The translations under genes were made by a program, and so were the position numbers. This document shows positions 38,696 through 47,075 of a DNA stretch of 61,411 nucleotides, piece after piece (within the stretch, counting starts at the first letter, position 1; every line of letters starts with the position of its first letter). Origin of the DNA: Sphingomonas jinjuensis (GTDB lineage: Bacteria; Pseudomonadota; Alphaproteobacteria; Sphingomonadales; Sphingomonadaceae); NCBI RefSeq assembly GCF_014197105.1, contig NZ_JACIEV010000012.1, forward strand, positions 1 to 61,411, in the 5' to 3' direction. Under the pieces are notes generated by a model, which had not been told where the DNA came from, searched no databases, and was given only the letters and a program-made list of their open reading frames with translations.

Positions 38696-39124
38696 GTGAC
38701 GAAAATGATCTTCGTGAACCTGCCGGTCGAGGATGTGGGTCGCGCGACCGCCTTCTACGCGGCGCTCGGTTTCAAGCAGGACCCGATGTTCTCGGGCGAG
38801 CATGCCTCGTCGATGGCCTGGTCCGACGCGATCGTGGTGATGTTGCTGGCGAAACCCTTCTTCCAGACCTTCACCAAGAAGCAGGTCGCCGACCCGCGCA
38901 CCCATGTCGGCTCGCTGATCTCGATCTCGCTCGACAGCCGCGACGAGGTCGATCGCATCGCCGAAGCCGCGGTGGCGAACGGCGGCCGCGAGCTTCATGG
39001 GGCCGAGGACCATGGCTTCATGTACAGCCGCGCCTTCGAGGATCCCGACGGCCACGGCTGGGGCCCGCTCTACATGGACATGGCGGCCTTCGCCGAGGCC
39101 AAGGCCGCCGGACACGCCGGCTGA
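38696..39124 (+). CDS. VOC-superfamily protein (glyoxalase/bleomycin-resistance fold)
   Basis: The 142-aa protein is a single VOC module (MIFVNLPVEDVGRATAFYAA, then AFEDPDGHGWGPLYMD). The start is GTG at 38696-38698 with GGAGG 7 nt upstream. It opens a plus-strand run with a GST gene whose ATG shares one base with its stop (TGATG). VOC enzymes handle metal-dependent lyases, dioxygenases or drug sequestration; the substrate is unknown. Its divergent HxlR neighbour suggests an inducible detoxification function. Confidence 0.85.
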   Translation: MTKMIFVNLPVEDVGRATAFYAALGFKQDPMFSGEHASSMAWSDAIVVMLLAKPFFQTFTKKQVADPRTHVGSLISISLDSRDEVDRIAEAAVANGGRELHGAEDHGFMYSRAFEDPDGHGWGPLYMDMAAFAEAKAAGHAG

Positions 39125-39852
39125 TGCGCCCGGTCATCACCGCCTTCGACTGGGTGCCCGATTTCGCGAAGGGCCAGGTCCGCGACCTGCGGCTGCGCTG
39201 GGCGCTGGAGGAGGTCGGCCAGTCTTACGAGACGCTCTATCTTCGCCAGGGTGAGCAGAAGCGCGACGCGCACCGTACGCGCCAGCCGTTCGGCCAGGTG
39301 CCGACCTATCAGGAAGACGAGCTCGTCCTGTTCGAATCGGGCGCGATCGTCCTTCATATCGCCGAGCGGTTCGGCGGCGATCTTCTGCCCGCCGACCCGG
39401 CCGGCCGGATTCGCGCCATCGAATGGATCTTTGCTGCGCTCAACAGCATCGAGCCGTCGCTGATGGACCATGGCATGTGCGCGATCTTCGAGGCGGACCA
39501 GCCCTGGTCGGCGCCGCGGATGCCCGCCGTCCTCGCGCGGATCGACGGCCGCCTCGCCGCCCTGTCGCATCGCCTGGGCGACCGCGAATGGCTGGAGGAC
39601 GACGGGTTCACCGCCGGCGATCTCATCATGGTGACGGTGCTGCGCATCGTCGCCGGCGATTTCCTGCTCGCGCCCTATCCCAACCTTTCAGCCTATGTCG
39701 CGCGCGGCGAGGCGCGGCCCGCCTTCCAGCGCGCGCTCGCCGATCAGATGGCCGGTTTTACCGGCGCCCCGCCGCCCGGCTTCGCCGAATGGGAAGCCCG
39801 GATCAAAGCCCGACAGGGAGAGCCCGCATGGCCTATATCGAAGGATTCCTGA
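39124..39852 (+). CDS. Glutathione S-transferase family protein
   Basis: The 242-aa protein has an N-terminal thioredoxin-like domain (RDLRLRWALEEVGQSYETL, then FGQVPTYQEDELVLFESGAI with the cis-Pro context) and an all-helical C-terminal domain (about 90-225). It has the size and order of a soluble cytosolic GST. The ATG shares one base with the preceding VOC stop. Its end overlaps the next gene by 25 nt, so the string is surely co-transcribed. Electrophile conjugation is a natural guess given the VOC and RibD-like neighbours. Confidence 0.88.
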   Translation: MRPVITAFDWVPDFAKGQVRDLRLRWALEEVGQSYETLYLRQGEQKRDAHRTRQPFGQVPTYQEDELVLFESGAIVLHIAERFGGDLLPADPAGRIRAIEWIFAALNSIEPSLMDHGMCAIFEADQPWSAPRMPAVLARIDGRLAALSHRLGDREWLEDDGFTAGDLIMVTVLRIVAGDFLLAPYPNLSAYVARGEARPAFQRALADQMAGFTGAPPPGFAEWEARIKARQGEPAWPISKDS

Positions 39853-40544
39853 CCCCCGTGCCTGCGGCGCGCAAGGCAGACAATATCGCCCATGCCGAGC
39901 GCGCCGCGCCGATGCTGAAGGAACTCGGCGTCGTCCGCATGGTCGAGAATTGGGGCCACGACGTCCCCCGCGGCAAGCTGAACGACATGTACGGCGCCGT
40001 CGCGGCCGAGGAGGGCGAGGTCGTCGTCTTCAGCTGGTTCGAATATCCCGATCGCGCCACCCGCGACGCCGCGAGCGAGCGCATGATGAACGACCCCCGC
40101 TTCGCCGACATGATGGCCGACATGCCCTTCGACGCGCGCCGCATGGTCTATGGCGGCTTCGCGAGCGTCCACGACCACGGCATCCCGCGCAGCCCCGGCT
40201 ATGTCGATGGCGTGCTGATGCCGATCACTGCCGATGGCCAAGCCCGCTACGCCGAGCACGCCGCGCGGCTCGCCCCCATGTTCGCCGACGTCGGCGCGCT
40301 GCGCGTCCTCGACGCGATCGAGGACGATGTGAACGCGGGGGACGTCACCGACTTTCACCGCGCCGTCCACCGCGAGGGCGACGAGCGTGTCGGCTTCGGC
40401 TGGATCGAATGGCCCGACAAGGCGACGCGCGACGCCGGCTGGAACACGCTGATGGCCGACGAACGGATGCAGAACGCCGGCGCACCGCCCTATGACGGCA
40501 AGCGCATGATCTTCGGCGGCTTCGCGACGATCATCGACGTCTGA
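39828..40544 (+). CDS. Tandem DUF1428 protein
   Basis: The 238-aa protein consists of two DUF1428 units (about 1-115 and 120-238). Both carry the same signposts: a GFLTP/GVLMP start, a VVFSWFEYPDRATRD or VGFGWIEWPDKATRD middle and an end of the type RRMVYGGFASV or KRMIFGGFATI. DUF1428 proteins (YbaA-like) are usually single units of 110-120 aa and form dimeric barrel folds, so this is a fused dimer. GGGAG lies 6 nt before the ATG. The function is unknown. A palindromic repeat follows. Confidence 0.9.
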   Translation: MAYIEGFLTPVPAARKADNIAHAERAAPMLKELGVVRMVENWGHDVPRGKLNDMYGAVAAEEGEVVVFSWFEYPDRATRDAASERMMNDPRFADMMADMPFDARRMVYGGFASVHDHGIPRSPGYVDGVLMPITADGQARYAEHAARLAPMFADVGALRVLDAIEDDVNAGDVTDFHRAVHREGDERVGFGWIEWPDKATRDAGWNTLMADERMQNAGAPPYDGKRMIFGGFATIIDV

Positions 40545-40564
40545 AGACCGTCCAGCTCCCCGTC

Positions 40565-40649
40565 CCCGTTCGTGCTGAGCGAAGTCGAAGCACCCGTCCC
40601 CGGCAGATCGCTTGTGGCCCGTCCTTCGACTTCGCCCAGGACGAACGGG
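40565..40649. repeat. Intergenic palindromic repeat, family A copy 2
   Basis: The arms CCCGTTCGTGCTGAGCGAAG and CTTCGCCCAGGACGAACGGG bracket a variable middle. It separates the DUF1428 gene from the two-domain VOC gene. It matches the copies at 28731 and 46871. Confidence 0.85.
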
Positions 40650-40684
40650 CATGGGACTACCACTTCCCCGAAAGGACCACCGCC

Positions 40685-41464
40685 ATGTCCAACGGCACCC
40701 CCGCCTGGTTCGAACTGACCACCCCCGATCTCCACGCCTCCCTGCCCTTCTACGAGCGCGTCGCTGGCTGGCAGATCGCCATGTCCCCCGCCGCCGAGCA
40801 CGGCGGCTATCGCCTCGCCAGCGCCCCCGATGGCGAGGCGGTGGCCGGGATCATGACCGGCCAGGGCCAGATGCCCAAGGGCTGGTCGGTCTACCTCGCC
40901 GCCGACGACGTCGATGCGACGGTCGCGCGCGCGGTCGAACTGGGCGGCAGCATACTCGCCGGCCCGATGGACATTCCCCATGTCGGCCGCTTCGCCGCCA
41001 TCGCCGATCCGCAGGGCGTCATGGTCAACCTCATCGCCGATACGCGCGAGAGCGCGGGCAGCCCCTTCAAGCAGATGGAGGGCGGCGCCGGCACCGGCCA
41101 CGGCGTGTGGATCGAACTCGCCACCCCCGATCCCGACGCCGCCTTCGCCTTCTACGGCGCGCTGTTCGGATGGACGAAGGCCGGGGCAATGCCGATGGGT
41201 GAGATGGGCGAGTACGCCTTTATCGGCGCCGGCGACGCCCCTCCCGGCGCGATCATGTCGAGCGCCGCCACCGGTGCCCCGGCGCGCTGGAACTGGTATG
41301 TCGAAGTGCCCGACATCGACGCTGCGATCGACACCGCGAAGGCGGAAGGCGGCGCGCTACTGCAAGGCCCCGACCAGATCCCCGGCGGCGCTTTCTCGGC
41401 AAACATCGCCGACGCCCAGGGCTACCAGATCGGCCTCGTCGGCCATCGCGCCGGGGGACAGTGA
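40685..41464 (+). CDS. Two-domain VOC family protein
   Basis: The 259-aa protein has two VOC modules in tandem (about 8-118: WFELTTPDLHASLPFYERV; about 135-255: WIELATPDPDAAFAFYGALF). Such double-module proteins form the barrel within one chain; this type is often annotated glyoxalase or hydroxylase-like. It shares its last base with the next VOC gene (TGATG). GAAAGGA precedes the ATG. No substrate can be named. Confidence 0.88.
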   Translation: MSNGTPAWFELTTPDLHASLPFYERVAGWQIAMSPAAEHGGYRLASAPDGEAVAGIMTGQGQMPKGWSVYLAADDVDATVARAVELGGSILAGPMDIPHVGRFAAIADPQGVMVNLIADTRESAGSPFKQMEGGAGTGHGVWIELATPDPDAAFAFYGALFGWTKAGAMPMGEMGEYAFIGAGDAPPGAIMSSAATGAPARWNWYVEVPDIDAAIDTAKAEGGALLQGPDQIPGGAFSANIADAQGYQIGLVGHRAGGQ

Positions 41465-41946
41465 TGGACAAGCTCACCACCGTCCTCTGGTTCGATCATG
41501 GCGAGGCGCGCAAGGCAGCCGAATTCTACGCCGCGACCTTCCCCGACAGCCACGTCGGCCTCGCCGCCACTGCGCCGGCCGACTTTCCCGGCGGCCACGC
41601 AGGCGCGGAGATCGTCGTCGACTTCACCGTGCTCGGCCGCCCCTTCCAGGGGTTGAACGGCGGACCCGGCTTTCCGCCGAACCAGGCGGTCAGCTTCATG
41701 GTGCTGACCGACGATCAGGCAGAAACCGACCGCTATTGGGACGCGATCGTGGGGACGGGCGGCCAGGAAAACGACTGCGGCTGGTGCCAGGATCGCTGGG
41801 GATTCTCGTGGCAGATCACCCCGCGCACCCTGATCGAGGCGCTTCAGGCGGGCGGCGGCGAGGCCAGCCGCGCGTTCGGCGCGATGATGGAGATGCGCCG
41901 GATCGATGTCGCCGCCATCGACGCGGCAAGACGAGGAGAAGGTTGA
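41464..41946 (+). CDS. VOC family protein of PhnB type
   Basis: The 160-aa protein belongs to the PhnB/3-demethylubiquinone methyltransferase-like VOC subgroup: VLWFDHGEARKAAEFYAATF, FTVLGRPFQGLNGGPGF and WCQDRWGFSWQITP. Despite that family name it is probably not a methyltransferase. It shares one base with the gene on each side, so three genes are tightly coupled. Its substrate is unknown. Confidence 0.87.
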   Translation: MDKLTTVLWFDHGEARKAAEFYAATFPDSHVGLAATAPADFPGGHAGAEIVVDFTVLGRPFQGLNGGPGFPPNQAVSFMVLTDDQAETDRYWDAIVGTGGQENDCGWCQDRWGFSWQITPRTLIEALQAGGGEASRAFGAMMEMRRIDVAAIDAARRGEG

Positions 41947-42569
41947 TGCGCAGGATCAACGCTGGCGTCTTCATGTCGCTCGACGGCGTCATGCAGGCGC
42001 CTGGCGGCCCCGGCGAGGACGACGACGGCGGCTTCACGATGGGCGGCTGGCTGCCCCCGATCGGCGACGAGGGCATCTTCGAGACGGTCGGCGCGCTCTT
42101 CACCCCGCCCTATGCGCTGCTGCTCGGCCGCAAGACCTACGACATCTTCGCCGGTCACTGGCCGTTCGTGGAGGGCGAGGAAGCCGCCTTCGGCCAGGCG
42201 CTGACCGCGGCGGACAAGTACGTCGTCACCTCGCGGACCGATCCCCTGCCCTGGGCGAACAGCCACCGCCTCGCCTCGATCGACGCGGTCGCAGCGCTCA
42301 AGCACACCGACGGCCCCGACCTGCTGATCCAGGGCAGCAGCACGCTCTACCCCGCCCTGCTCGCCGCCGGCCTGATCGATCGGCTGACGATCATGACCTT
42401 CCCCGTCGTTCTCGGCCACGGCAAGCGCCTGTTCGGCACCGGCACCCCGCCACTGGCGATGCGGATGGTCGAGCATCGCGTCACGCCGCGCGGGACGGTC
42501 GTGGCCACCTACGAACCCGAAGGCCCGGCCCAGACGGGCCATTTCCTGGGGCATGAGCCGAAGGAGTGA
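41946..42569 (+). CDS. Dihydrofolate reductase-like (RibD C-terminal) protein
   Basis: The 207-aa protein matches the RibD-C/DHFR-like family: MRRINAGVFMSLDGVMQAPGG, LLLGRKTYDIF and LLIQGSSTLYPALLAAGLID near the end of the NADP fold. Members reduce pterin- or pyrimidine-like compounds with NADPH; many have unknown substrates. It ends the string of six genes that begins with the VOC protein at 38696. Its last codons are followed by a palindromic repeat (42588). Confidence 0.87.
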   Translation: MRRINAGVFMSLDGVMQAPGGPGEDDDGGFTMGGWLPPIGDEGIFETVGALFTPPYALLLGRKTYDIFAGHWPFVEGEEAAFGQALTAADKYVVTSRTDPLPWANSHRLASIDAVAALKHTDGPDLLIQGSSTLYPALLAAGLIDRLTIMTFPVVLGHGKRLFGTGTPPLAMRMVEHRVTPRGTVVATYEPEGPAQTGHFLGHEPKE

Positions 42570-42587
42570 TGCCCGCCCGCCCCAAGC

Positions 42588-42668
42588 CGTCATGCCGAAC
42601 TTGTTTCGGCATCTCGCAGTGAGGTCTCGCGCCCTCGCCAGAGAGGCTGAAACGAGTTCAGCATGACG
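42588..42668. repeat. Intergenic palindromic repeat, family B copy 1
   Basis: The arms CGTCATGCCGAACTTGTTTC and GAAACGAGTTCAGCATGACG flank a loop region. A related copy lies at 47611-47692. It sits between the convergent RibD-like and J-domain genes. Confidence 0.8.
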
Positions 42669-42703
42669 GTTCCGGGACGGGGGACGCACGCCGCCCCCCC
42701 CGG

Positions 42704-43303
42704 TCACACGAACGCCGGCGCCTGCCGCAGCTGCTGATACGCCGCGATCACCTTGCCCAGCATGACCTCGTGGCTCCGGTCGCCGCCGTTGCGGTCGGGG
42801 TGATAGCGTCGCACCAGCTCCGAATAGGCCTTGCGCAGCGCATGCCGGTCGGCATCGGGCGCCAGCCCCAGCACCTTCAGGCTCTCGCGATCCTGCCCCG
42901 ACAGGGGCTTGCCGTCGCTGCGCTCGGGCCCCATCGTCCGCCAATAGCGGGCCGCGATCGCATCGAGCGGGTCGGCGAAGTCGGACCAGCGCGGCCCCGG
43001 ATCGCGCCCCGTGAACGCCCGCGATTCGCCCTCCCAGCCGGCGGTCGGCCGCTGCGCCGCGTAAATCTCCTCCGACGTCATCCCGTCGAAGTAGTTGTAC
43101 CCCGCGTTGAACGCGCGGACATGGTCCAGGCACATCCATCGGAACGCGCGCGGGCCGTTGCCGTCGCTCGCGCCCTCCAGTGGCGGCGCACGGAATTCGC
43201 CGGGTTCGTTGCAGCCGGGGGCGGCACAGGCCTGTCCCGCATTTTCCACCCGGCCATGAAAACGGGGTCCGGGTTTCTTCTTCTCGTCGTTCGCTCGCGT
43301 CAC
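42704..43303 (-). CDS. J-domain (DnaJ-like) protein with zinc-binding start
   Basis: The 199-aa protein has an N-terminal segment with CAAPGCNEPGEF and a later Cys/His pair (WMCLDH), possibly metal-binding. A C-terminal J domain (about 140-195) has SLKVLGLAPDADRHALRKAY and the HPD tripeptide in RRYHPDRNGGD. J proteins stimulate the Hsp70 ATPase; this type is conserved in sphingomonads, often near bolA and cobS. The GTG at 43301-43303 is my preferred start. It is divergent from bolA with 35 nt between. Confidence 0.83.
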   Translation of the reverse strand: MTRANDEKKKPGPRFHGRVENAGQACAAPGCNEPGEFRAPPLEGASDGNGPRAFRWMCLDHVRAFNAGYNYFDGMTSEEIYAAQRPTAGWEGESRAFTGRDPGPRWSDFADPLDAIAARYWRTMGPERSDGKPLSGQDRESLKVLGLAPDADRHALRKAYSELVRRYHPDRNGGDRSHEVMLGKVIAAYQQLRQAPAFV

Positions 43304-43338
43304 GCCCAATCCCGCGAAAAACGGTCTATATAGTCGCG

Positions 43339-43626
43339 ATGACCGACACCGCCACACAGCCGCTCGCGCAAATCATCACCGCTCGCCTCACCGCGGCGCT
43401 CGATCCGACGCACCTCGTCGTCACCAACGATTCGCACCACCATGCCGGCCACTTGGGCGACGACGGCACCGGCGAGAGCCACTTCACCGTCGAGGTCGTC
43501 AGCCCCGCCTTCGCCGGCCTGTCGCGCGTCGCGCGCCAGCGGCTGGTGAACCAGGCGCTCGCCGATCTGTTGAAGACGCGAATCCACGCGCTGGCGATCC
43601 GCGCCCGCGCGCCGGGAGAGGGATGA
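43339..43626 (+). CDS. bolA: BolA family protein
   Basis: The 95-aa protein is a short BolA: LAQIITARLTAALDPTHLVV, then HHHAGHLGDDGTGESHFTVE and VARQRLVNQALADLLKTRIH. BolA proteins work with monothiol glutaredoxins in iron-sulfur cluster handling and can bind DNA. The end overlaps the following GST gene by 4 nt (ATGA), so translation is coupled. The J-domain gene is divergent. Confidence 0.92.
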   Translation: MTDTATQPLAQIITARLTAALDPTHLVVTNDSHHHAGHLGDDGTGESHFTVEVVSPAFAGLSRVARQRLVNQALADLLKTRIHALAIRARAPGEG

Positions 43627-44333
43627 TGGCCTACAATCTCTGGTATTGGCCGACGATCCAGGGCCGCGGCGAGTTCGTCCGCCTGGCGATGGAAGCCGCC
43701 GGGATCGACTATGTCGACTGCGCCCGCCAGGGCGGCAGCGAGGCGCTGATCGAGGACATGGAAAGGCGCCAGGGCCGCACGCCGTTCGCCCCGCCCTATC
43801 TCGCGATCGATTCGATGGTCATCGCGCAGGTCGCCAACATCCTGCTGTTCCTGACCGATCGCCACGATCTGGCGCCCAGCGGCATCGCCGACCGCTATTG
43901 GCTGCACCAGATCCAGCTGACGATCAGCGACGTCGTCGCCGAGGTTCACAACGTCCACCATCCGGTCGCGGTGATGGACTATTACGACGGCCAGAAGGCC
44001 GAGGCCGCGCGCGCCGCGACTCAGTTCCGCAACGAACGCCTGCCCAAGTTCCTCGGCTGGTTCGAGGAATGCATCGACGCGTCGCCGGGCGAATGGGCGA
44101 TCGACCATCGCTGGACCCCGGTCGACACCTCGCTGTTCCAGCTCGTCGAAGGATTGCGCTACATGTTCCCGAAGCGGATGGCCGCGATCGAGGGCGACTA
44201 TCCCGCGCTGATCGCCACCCGCGATCGCGTCGCCGCCATTCCGGGCGTTCGCGACTATCTGAAATCGGAACGCCGCATCCCCTTCAATACCGACGGTATC
44301 TTTCGCCACTATCCCGAACTCGACGCCGCCTGA
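43623..44333 (+). CDS. Glutathione S-transferase family protein
   Basis: The 236-aa protein resembles GSTs of alpha/sigma-like type: YNLWYWPTIQGRGEFVRLAM with a catalytic Tyr candidate, then RTPFAPPYLAIDSMVIAQVA, and a helical C-terminal domain. It is longer in its second domain than classical enzymes, and its electrophile is unknown. It overlaps bolA by 4 nt, so it is probably part of that operon. Two adjacent Met codons (ATGATG) leave a one-codon ambiguity. Confidence 0.85.
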   Translation: MMAYNLWYWPTIQGRGEFVRLAMEAAGIDYVDCARQGGSEALIEDMERRQGRTPFAPPYLAIDSMVIAQVANILLFLTDRHDLAPSGIADRYWLHQIQLTISDVVAEVHNVHHPVAVMDYYDGQKAEAARAATQFRNERLPKFLGWFEECIDASPGEWAIDHRWTPVDTSLFQLVEGLRYMFPKRMAAIEGDYPALIATRDRVAAIPGVRDYLKSERRIPFNTDGIFRHYPELDAA

Positions 44334-44405
44334 CGCAGGGCGGAACCGCAGCGTTTCGGATCAGCCCGCTTCCGTTGTGCGATACGGGAGCGCTAGGGAC
44401 GGTCG

Positions 44406-44855
44406 ATGGTCCAGCGCGTCCCCCGCCCCGCCGCCCGTATCCTGCTCGTCGATGGCGCCGGGCGGGTGCTGCTGATGCGCTTCATGCCCGGCGACCGGCC
44501 GCCGCTGTGGTGTACGCCCGGCGGCGCAGTCGATCCGGGCGAAAGCTATGCCGAGGCGGCCCGCCGCGAGCTGTGGGAAGAGGTCGGCCTCGACATGGAC
44601 TGCGGGCCCGAGGTCGCTCAGCGGACCTGCACCTTCAAGACCTTCGAAGGGGTCGAGGTGATCGCCGACGAGCGCTATTTCCGCGTCGACATCGACGCGC
44701 ACGAGGTGCGGCCCGGCGCCTTGACCGCGCTGGAGCAGCGCGTCCTCGCCGGCTCGCGCTGGTTCACGGTCGACGAACTCGCCGACTGGCCCGAAATCAT
44801 CTATCCCGCTGATATTGCAGATCTTCTCGGCCGAACGGAGCCTGCCCGTGCTTGA
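44406..44855 (+). CDS. Nudix hydrolase
   Basis: The 149-aa protein carries a complete Nudix box, GGAVDPGESYAEAARREL followed by WEEVGLD, within the fold (about 38-62). It hydrolyses a nucleoside diphosphate linked to another group; the exact substrate is unknown. The gene is 72 nt after a GST and overlaps the pirin gene by 8 nt. No ribosome binding site stands out before the ATG. Confidence 0.92.
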   Translation: MVQRVPRPAARILLVDGAGRVLLMRFMPGDRPPLWCTPGGAVDPGESYAEAARRELWEEVGLDMDCGPEVAQRTCTFKTFEGVEVIADERYFRVDIDAHEVRPGALTALEQRVLAGSRWFTVDELADWPEIIYPADIADLLGRTEPARA

Positions 44856-45747
44856 TGATTTCGTCCTTCAGACGCTGATGCCGGTCACCCACGACTTGGG
44901 TGGGTTCATGGTCCACCGCACCCTACCCAGCCGCGAGCGGACGATGGTCGGCCCGTTCCTGTTCTTCGACCAGATGGGCCCGGCGCACCTGCCGCAGGGC
45001 GATGGCATCGACGTGCGCCCGCACCCGCACATCAACCTGTCGACCGTCACCTACCTGTTCGACGGCGCGATCGATCATCGCGATTCGCTCGGCACACGGC
45101 AACGGATCGAACCGGGCGCGGTCAACCTGATGACCGCGGGCCACGGCATCGTCCATTCCGAGCGCTCGCCCGGCGACGAACGCGCGCACGGCCCGACGCT
45201 GAGCGGCATCCAGACCTGGCTCGCGCTGCCCGATGACCGGGAAGAGATCGATCCCGCCTTCGAGCATGTCGCCGCCGGCGCGCTGCCGGTGATCGAGGCG
45301 CATGGCGCTCGCGCGCGCGTCATCATGGGCCAATTGTGGGGCGCGGCGGCGCCGACCACCACCTATGCCGGCACCGTCTATGCCGACATCGCGCTGTCGC
45401 CCGGCGCCAGCATCCCGATCGATGCCGCCGCCGACGAGCGCGGCGTCTATCTCGCCGATGGCGAGGCGACACTCGAGGGCGTGCCGCTCGAACCGATGCG
45501 CCTCTACGTGCTGCGCCCCGGCATTGCCGCGACACTTCGCTCGGCGAGCGGCGGCCGCGCGATGCTGTGCGGCGGCGACGCCTTCGCCAGCCCCCGCCAC
45601 GTCTGGTGGAATTTCGTGTCGTCGAGCCGCGACCGCATCCGCGAGGCCAAGCGCGCCTGGATGGCCGGCGACTTCCCCCGCGTCCCCGGCGACGAGCACG
45701 AATGGATCCCGATCCCCGAGGTGCCCAAGACCGTCAGCTATCCCTGA
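44848..45747 (+). CDS. Pirin family protein
   Basis: The 299-aa protein has a pirin bicupin fold. The metal site lies in the first cupin (RPHPHINLSTVTYLFDGAID, then AGHGIVHSER), followed by a second cupin domain lacking metal ligands. Pirins act as quercetinases, redox sensors or transcription cofactors; which applies here is unknown. The GTG at 44848-44850 is preceded by CGGAG; a TTG further upstream would overlap the Nudix gene by 41 nt. Confidence 0.9.
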   Translation: MLDDFVLQTLMPVTHDLGGFMVHRTLPSRERTMVGPFLFFDQMGPAHLPQGDGIDVRPHPHINLSTVTYLFDGAIDHRDSLGTRQRIEPGAVNLMTAGHGIVHSERSPGDERAHGPTLSGIQTWLALPDDREEIDPAFEHVAAGALPVIEAHGARARVIMGQLWGAAAPTTTYAGTVYADIALSPGASIPIDAAADERGVYLADGEATLEGVPLEPMRLYVLRPGIAATLRSASGGRAMLCGGDAFASPRHVWWNFVSSSRDRIREAKRAWMAGDFPRVPGDEHEWIPIPEVPKTVSYP

Positions 45748-45781
45748 TCGCCGCCCCCTCCCGTCATTCCCGCCCCCCAAC

Positions 45782-45880
45782 CGTCATTCCTGCGAAGGCG
45801 GGAACCCATAACGCCCGAATCGTCGTGAGACTCACCACGACCAGCGACAATGAATCCCTGCCTCCGCGGGCATGACGAGG
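45782..45880. repeat. Palindromic intergenic repeat, family C
   Basis: The arms CGTCATTCCTGCGAAGGCGG and CCTGCCTCCGCGGGCATGACG lie about 60 nt apart. A partial start of the same arm also appears at 45762. The element follows the pirin gene. Confidence 0.65.
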
Positions 45881-45914
45881 GTGGCTGGATAGCGGCGCCC
45901 CACCCAAATCCGTC

Positions 45915-45935
45915 ACCCCGGGCTTGACCCGGGGT
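45915..45935. repeat. Short hairpin repeat ACCCCGGG/CCCGGGGT
   Basis: A perfect 8-bp inverted repeat with a 5-nt loop (CTTGA) lies between the pirin and epoxide hydrolase genes. The surrounding GTCACCCCGGGCTTGACC is a frequent intergenic element in sphingomonads and other alphaproteobacteria (recalled knowledge). It may act as a terminator of pirin. Confidence 0.55.
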
Positions 45936-45975
45936 CCCGCTTCCTCCTTCCTCGCCGCCAAACGAAGGAGAGAGC

Positions 45976-46863
45976 ATGCCAACCGAAACCCTCCAGCGCA
46001 TTGCCCTTCCCACCGGCGTCGAGCTCGCCGTCCAGATCGCGGGCGATCCCGCCAACCCGCCGGTCATCCTCCTCCACGGCTTCCCCGAATCGCACCGCAC
46101 CTGGCGCGACGTCGTTCCCGACCTTGCCGGCGACCATTATGTGCTCGCGCCCGACCAGCGCGGTTTCGCCGGTTCGTCGAAGCCCCTCGGCGTCGAACAC
46201 TATACCCCCGACAAGCCGGTCGCCGACCTGATCGCGCTCGCCGATCATTTCGGCATCGATCGCTTCACCCTCGTCGGCCACGACTGGGGCGGCGCCATCG
46301 CCTGGATGGCTGCGCTAGGTCGTCCCGATCGCATCGAGCGGCTGGTGATCGTCAATGCGCCGCATCCCCTCGTCTTCCAGCGCTCGCTGTTCGACGACGC
46401 CGACCAGCGCGCCGCCAGCCAGTACATCACCGCCTTCCGCAATCCCGATTTCGAGCAGTTCGTCGGACGGATCGGCCTATCGCAGTTCTTCGACACCAGC
46501 TTCGCCAACCATGCGACGCCCGAAGAAATTGCCGCCGAAAAGCGGGTCTACCTCGGCCAGTGGCGGCAGGAGGGCACGCTGACGGCGATGCTCAACTGGT
46601 ATCGCGCCAGCCAGATCATCGTCCCCGCCCCCGACGAGAACCCGTCGCGCCCGGCCTATCTCGACGCGCCCTTCCCGCCGACGCAGATGCCCGTTCTCGT
46701 CATCTGGGGCCTGAAGGACACCGCGCTCCGCCCCGTCCAGCTCGACGGCCTCGACGCGGTCGTGCCGGACCTCACGATCGAGCGCATCGACGCCGGCCAC
46801 TTCGTCCCCTGGCAGAACCCGCAGGCGGTGGTGGCGGCCATCAGGAAGTGGGAGGCACGGTAG
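45976..46863 (+). CDS. Alpha/beta hydrolase of the epoxide hydrolase type
   Basis: The 295-aa protein has HGFPESHRTW (oxyanion hole) and the nucleophile elbow LVGHDWGGAI, with Asp as nucleophile, a feature of epoxide hydrolases and haloalkane dehalogenases. The acid is in WGLKDTAL and the His in DAGHFVPWQ. A lid domain lies between about 130 and 220. The GAAGGAGAG before the ATG is a strong ribosome binding site. An epoxide hydrolase is the best guess; a dehalogenase is possible. Confidence 0.85.
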   Translation: MPTETLQRIALPTGVELAVQIAGDPANPPVILLHGFPESHRTWRDVVPDLAGDHYVLAPDQRGFAGSSKPLGVEHYTPDKPVADLIALADHFGIDRFTLVGHDWGGAIAWMAALGRPDRIERLVIVNAPHPLVFQRSLFDDADQRAASQYITAFRNPDFEQFVGRIGLSQFFDTSFANHATPEEIAAEKRVYLGQWRQEGTLTAMLNWYRASQIIVPAPDENPSRPAYLDAPFPPTQMPVLVIWGLKDTALRPVQLDGLDAVVPDLTIERIDAGHFVPWQNPQAVVAAIRKWEAR

Positions 46864-46870
46864 CCCCCCG

Positions 46871-46958
46871 CCCCGTTCGTGCTGAGCGAAGTCGAAGCAC
46901 ATGCCTCAAGACGCGCCGCCCGCGGCATGTCCTTCGACTTTGCTCAGGACGAACGGGG
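46871..46958. repeat. Intergenic palindromic repeat, family A copy 3
   Basis: The arms CCCCGTTCGTGCTGAGCGAA and CTTTGCTCAGGACGAACGGGG form a nearly perfect inverted repeat. It follows the epoxide hydrolase gene and precedes the RcnB-like gene. Same family as 28731 and 40565. Confidence 0.85.
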
Positions 46959-47075
46959 TTACGGAGACCTGTCTGTCACCTGACGACCGCATTCCCGGAG
47001 CGTTCAGCCCGCTTCGTGCATTGAGCGACCCATGCCGCAACGTCGGCATCGTAAAAGCATGGAGGAAATGCAGTC

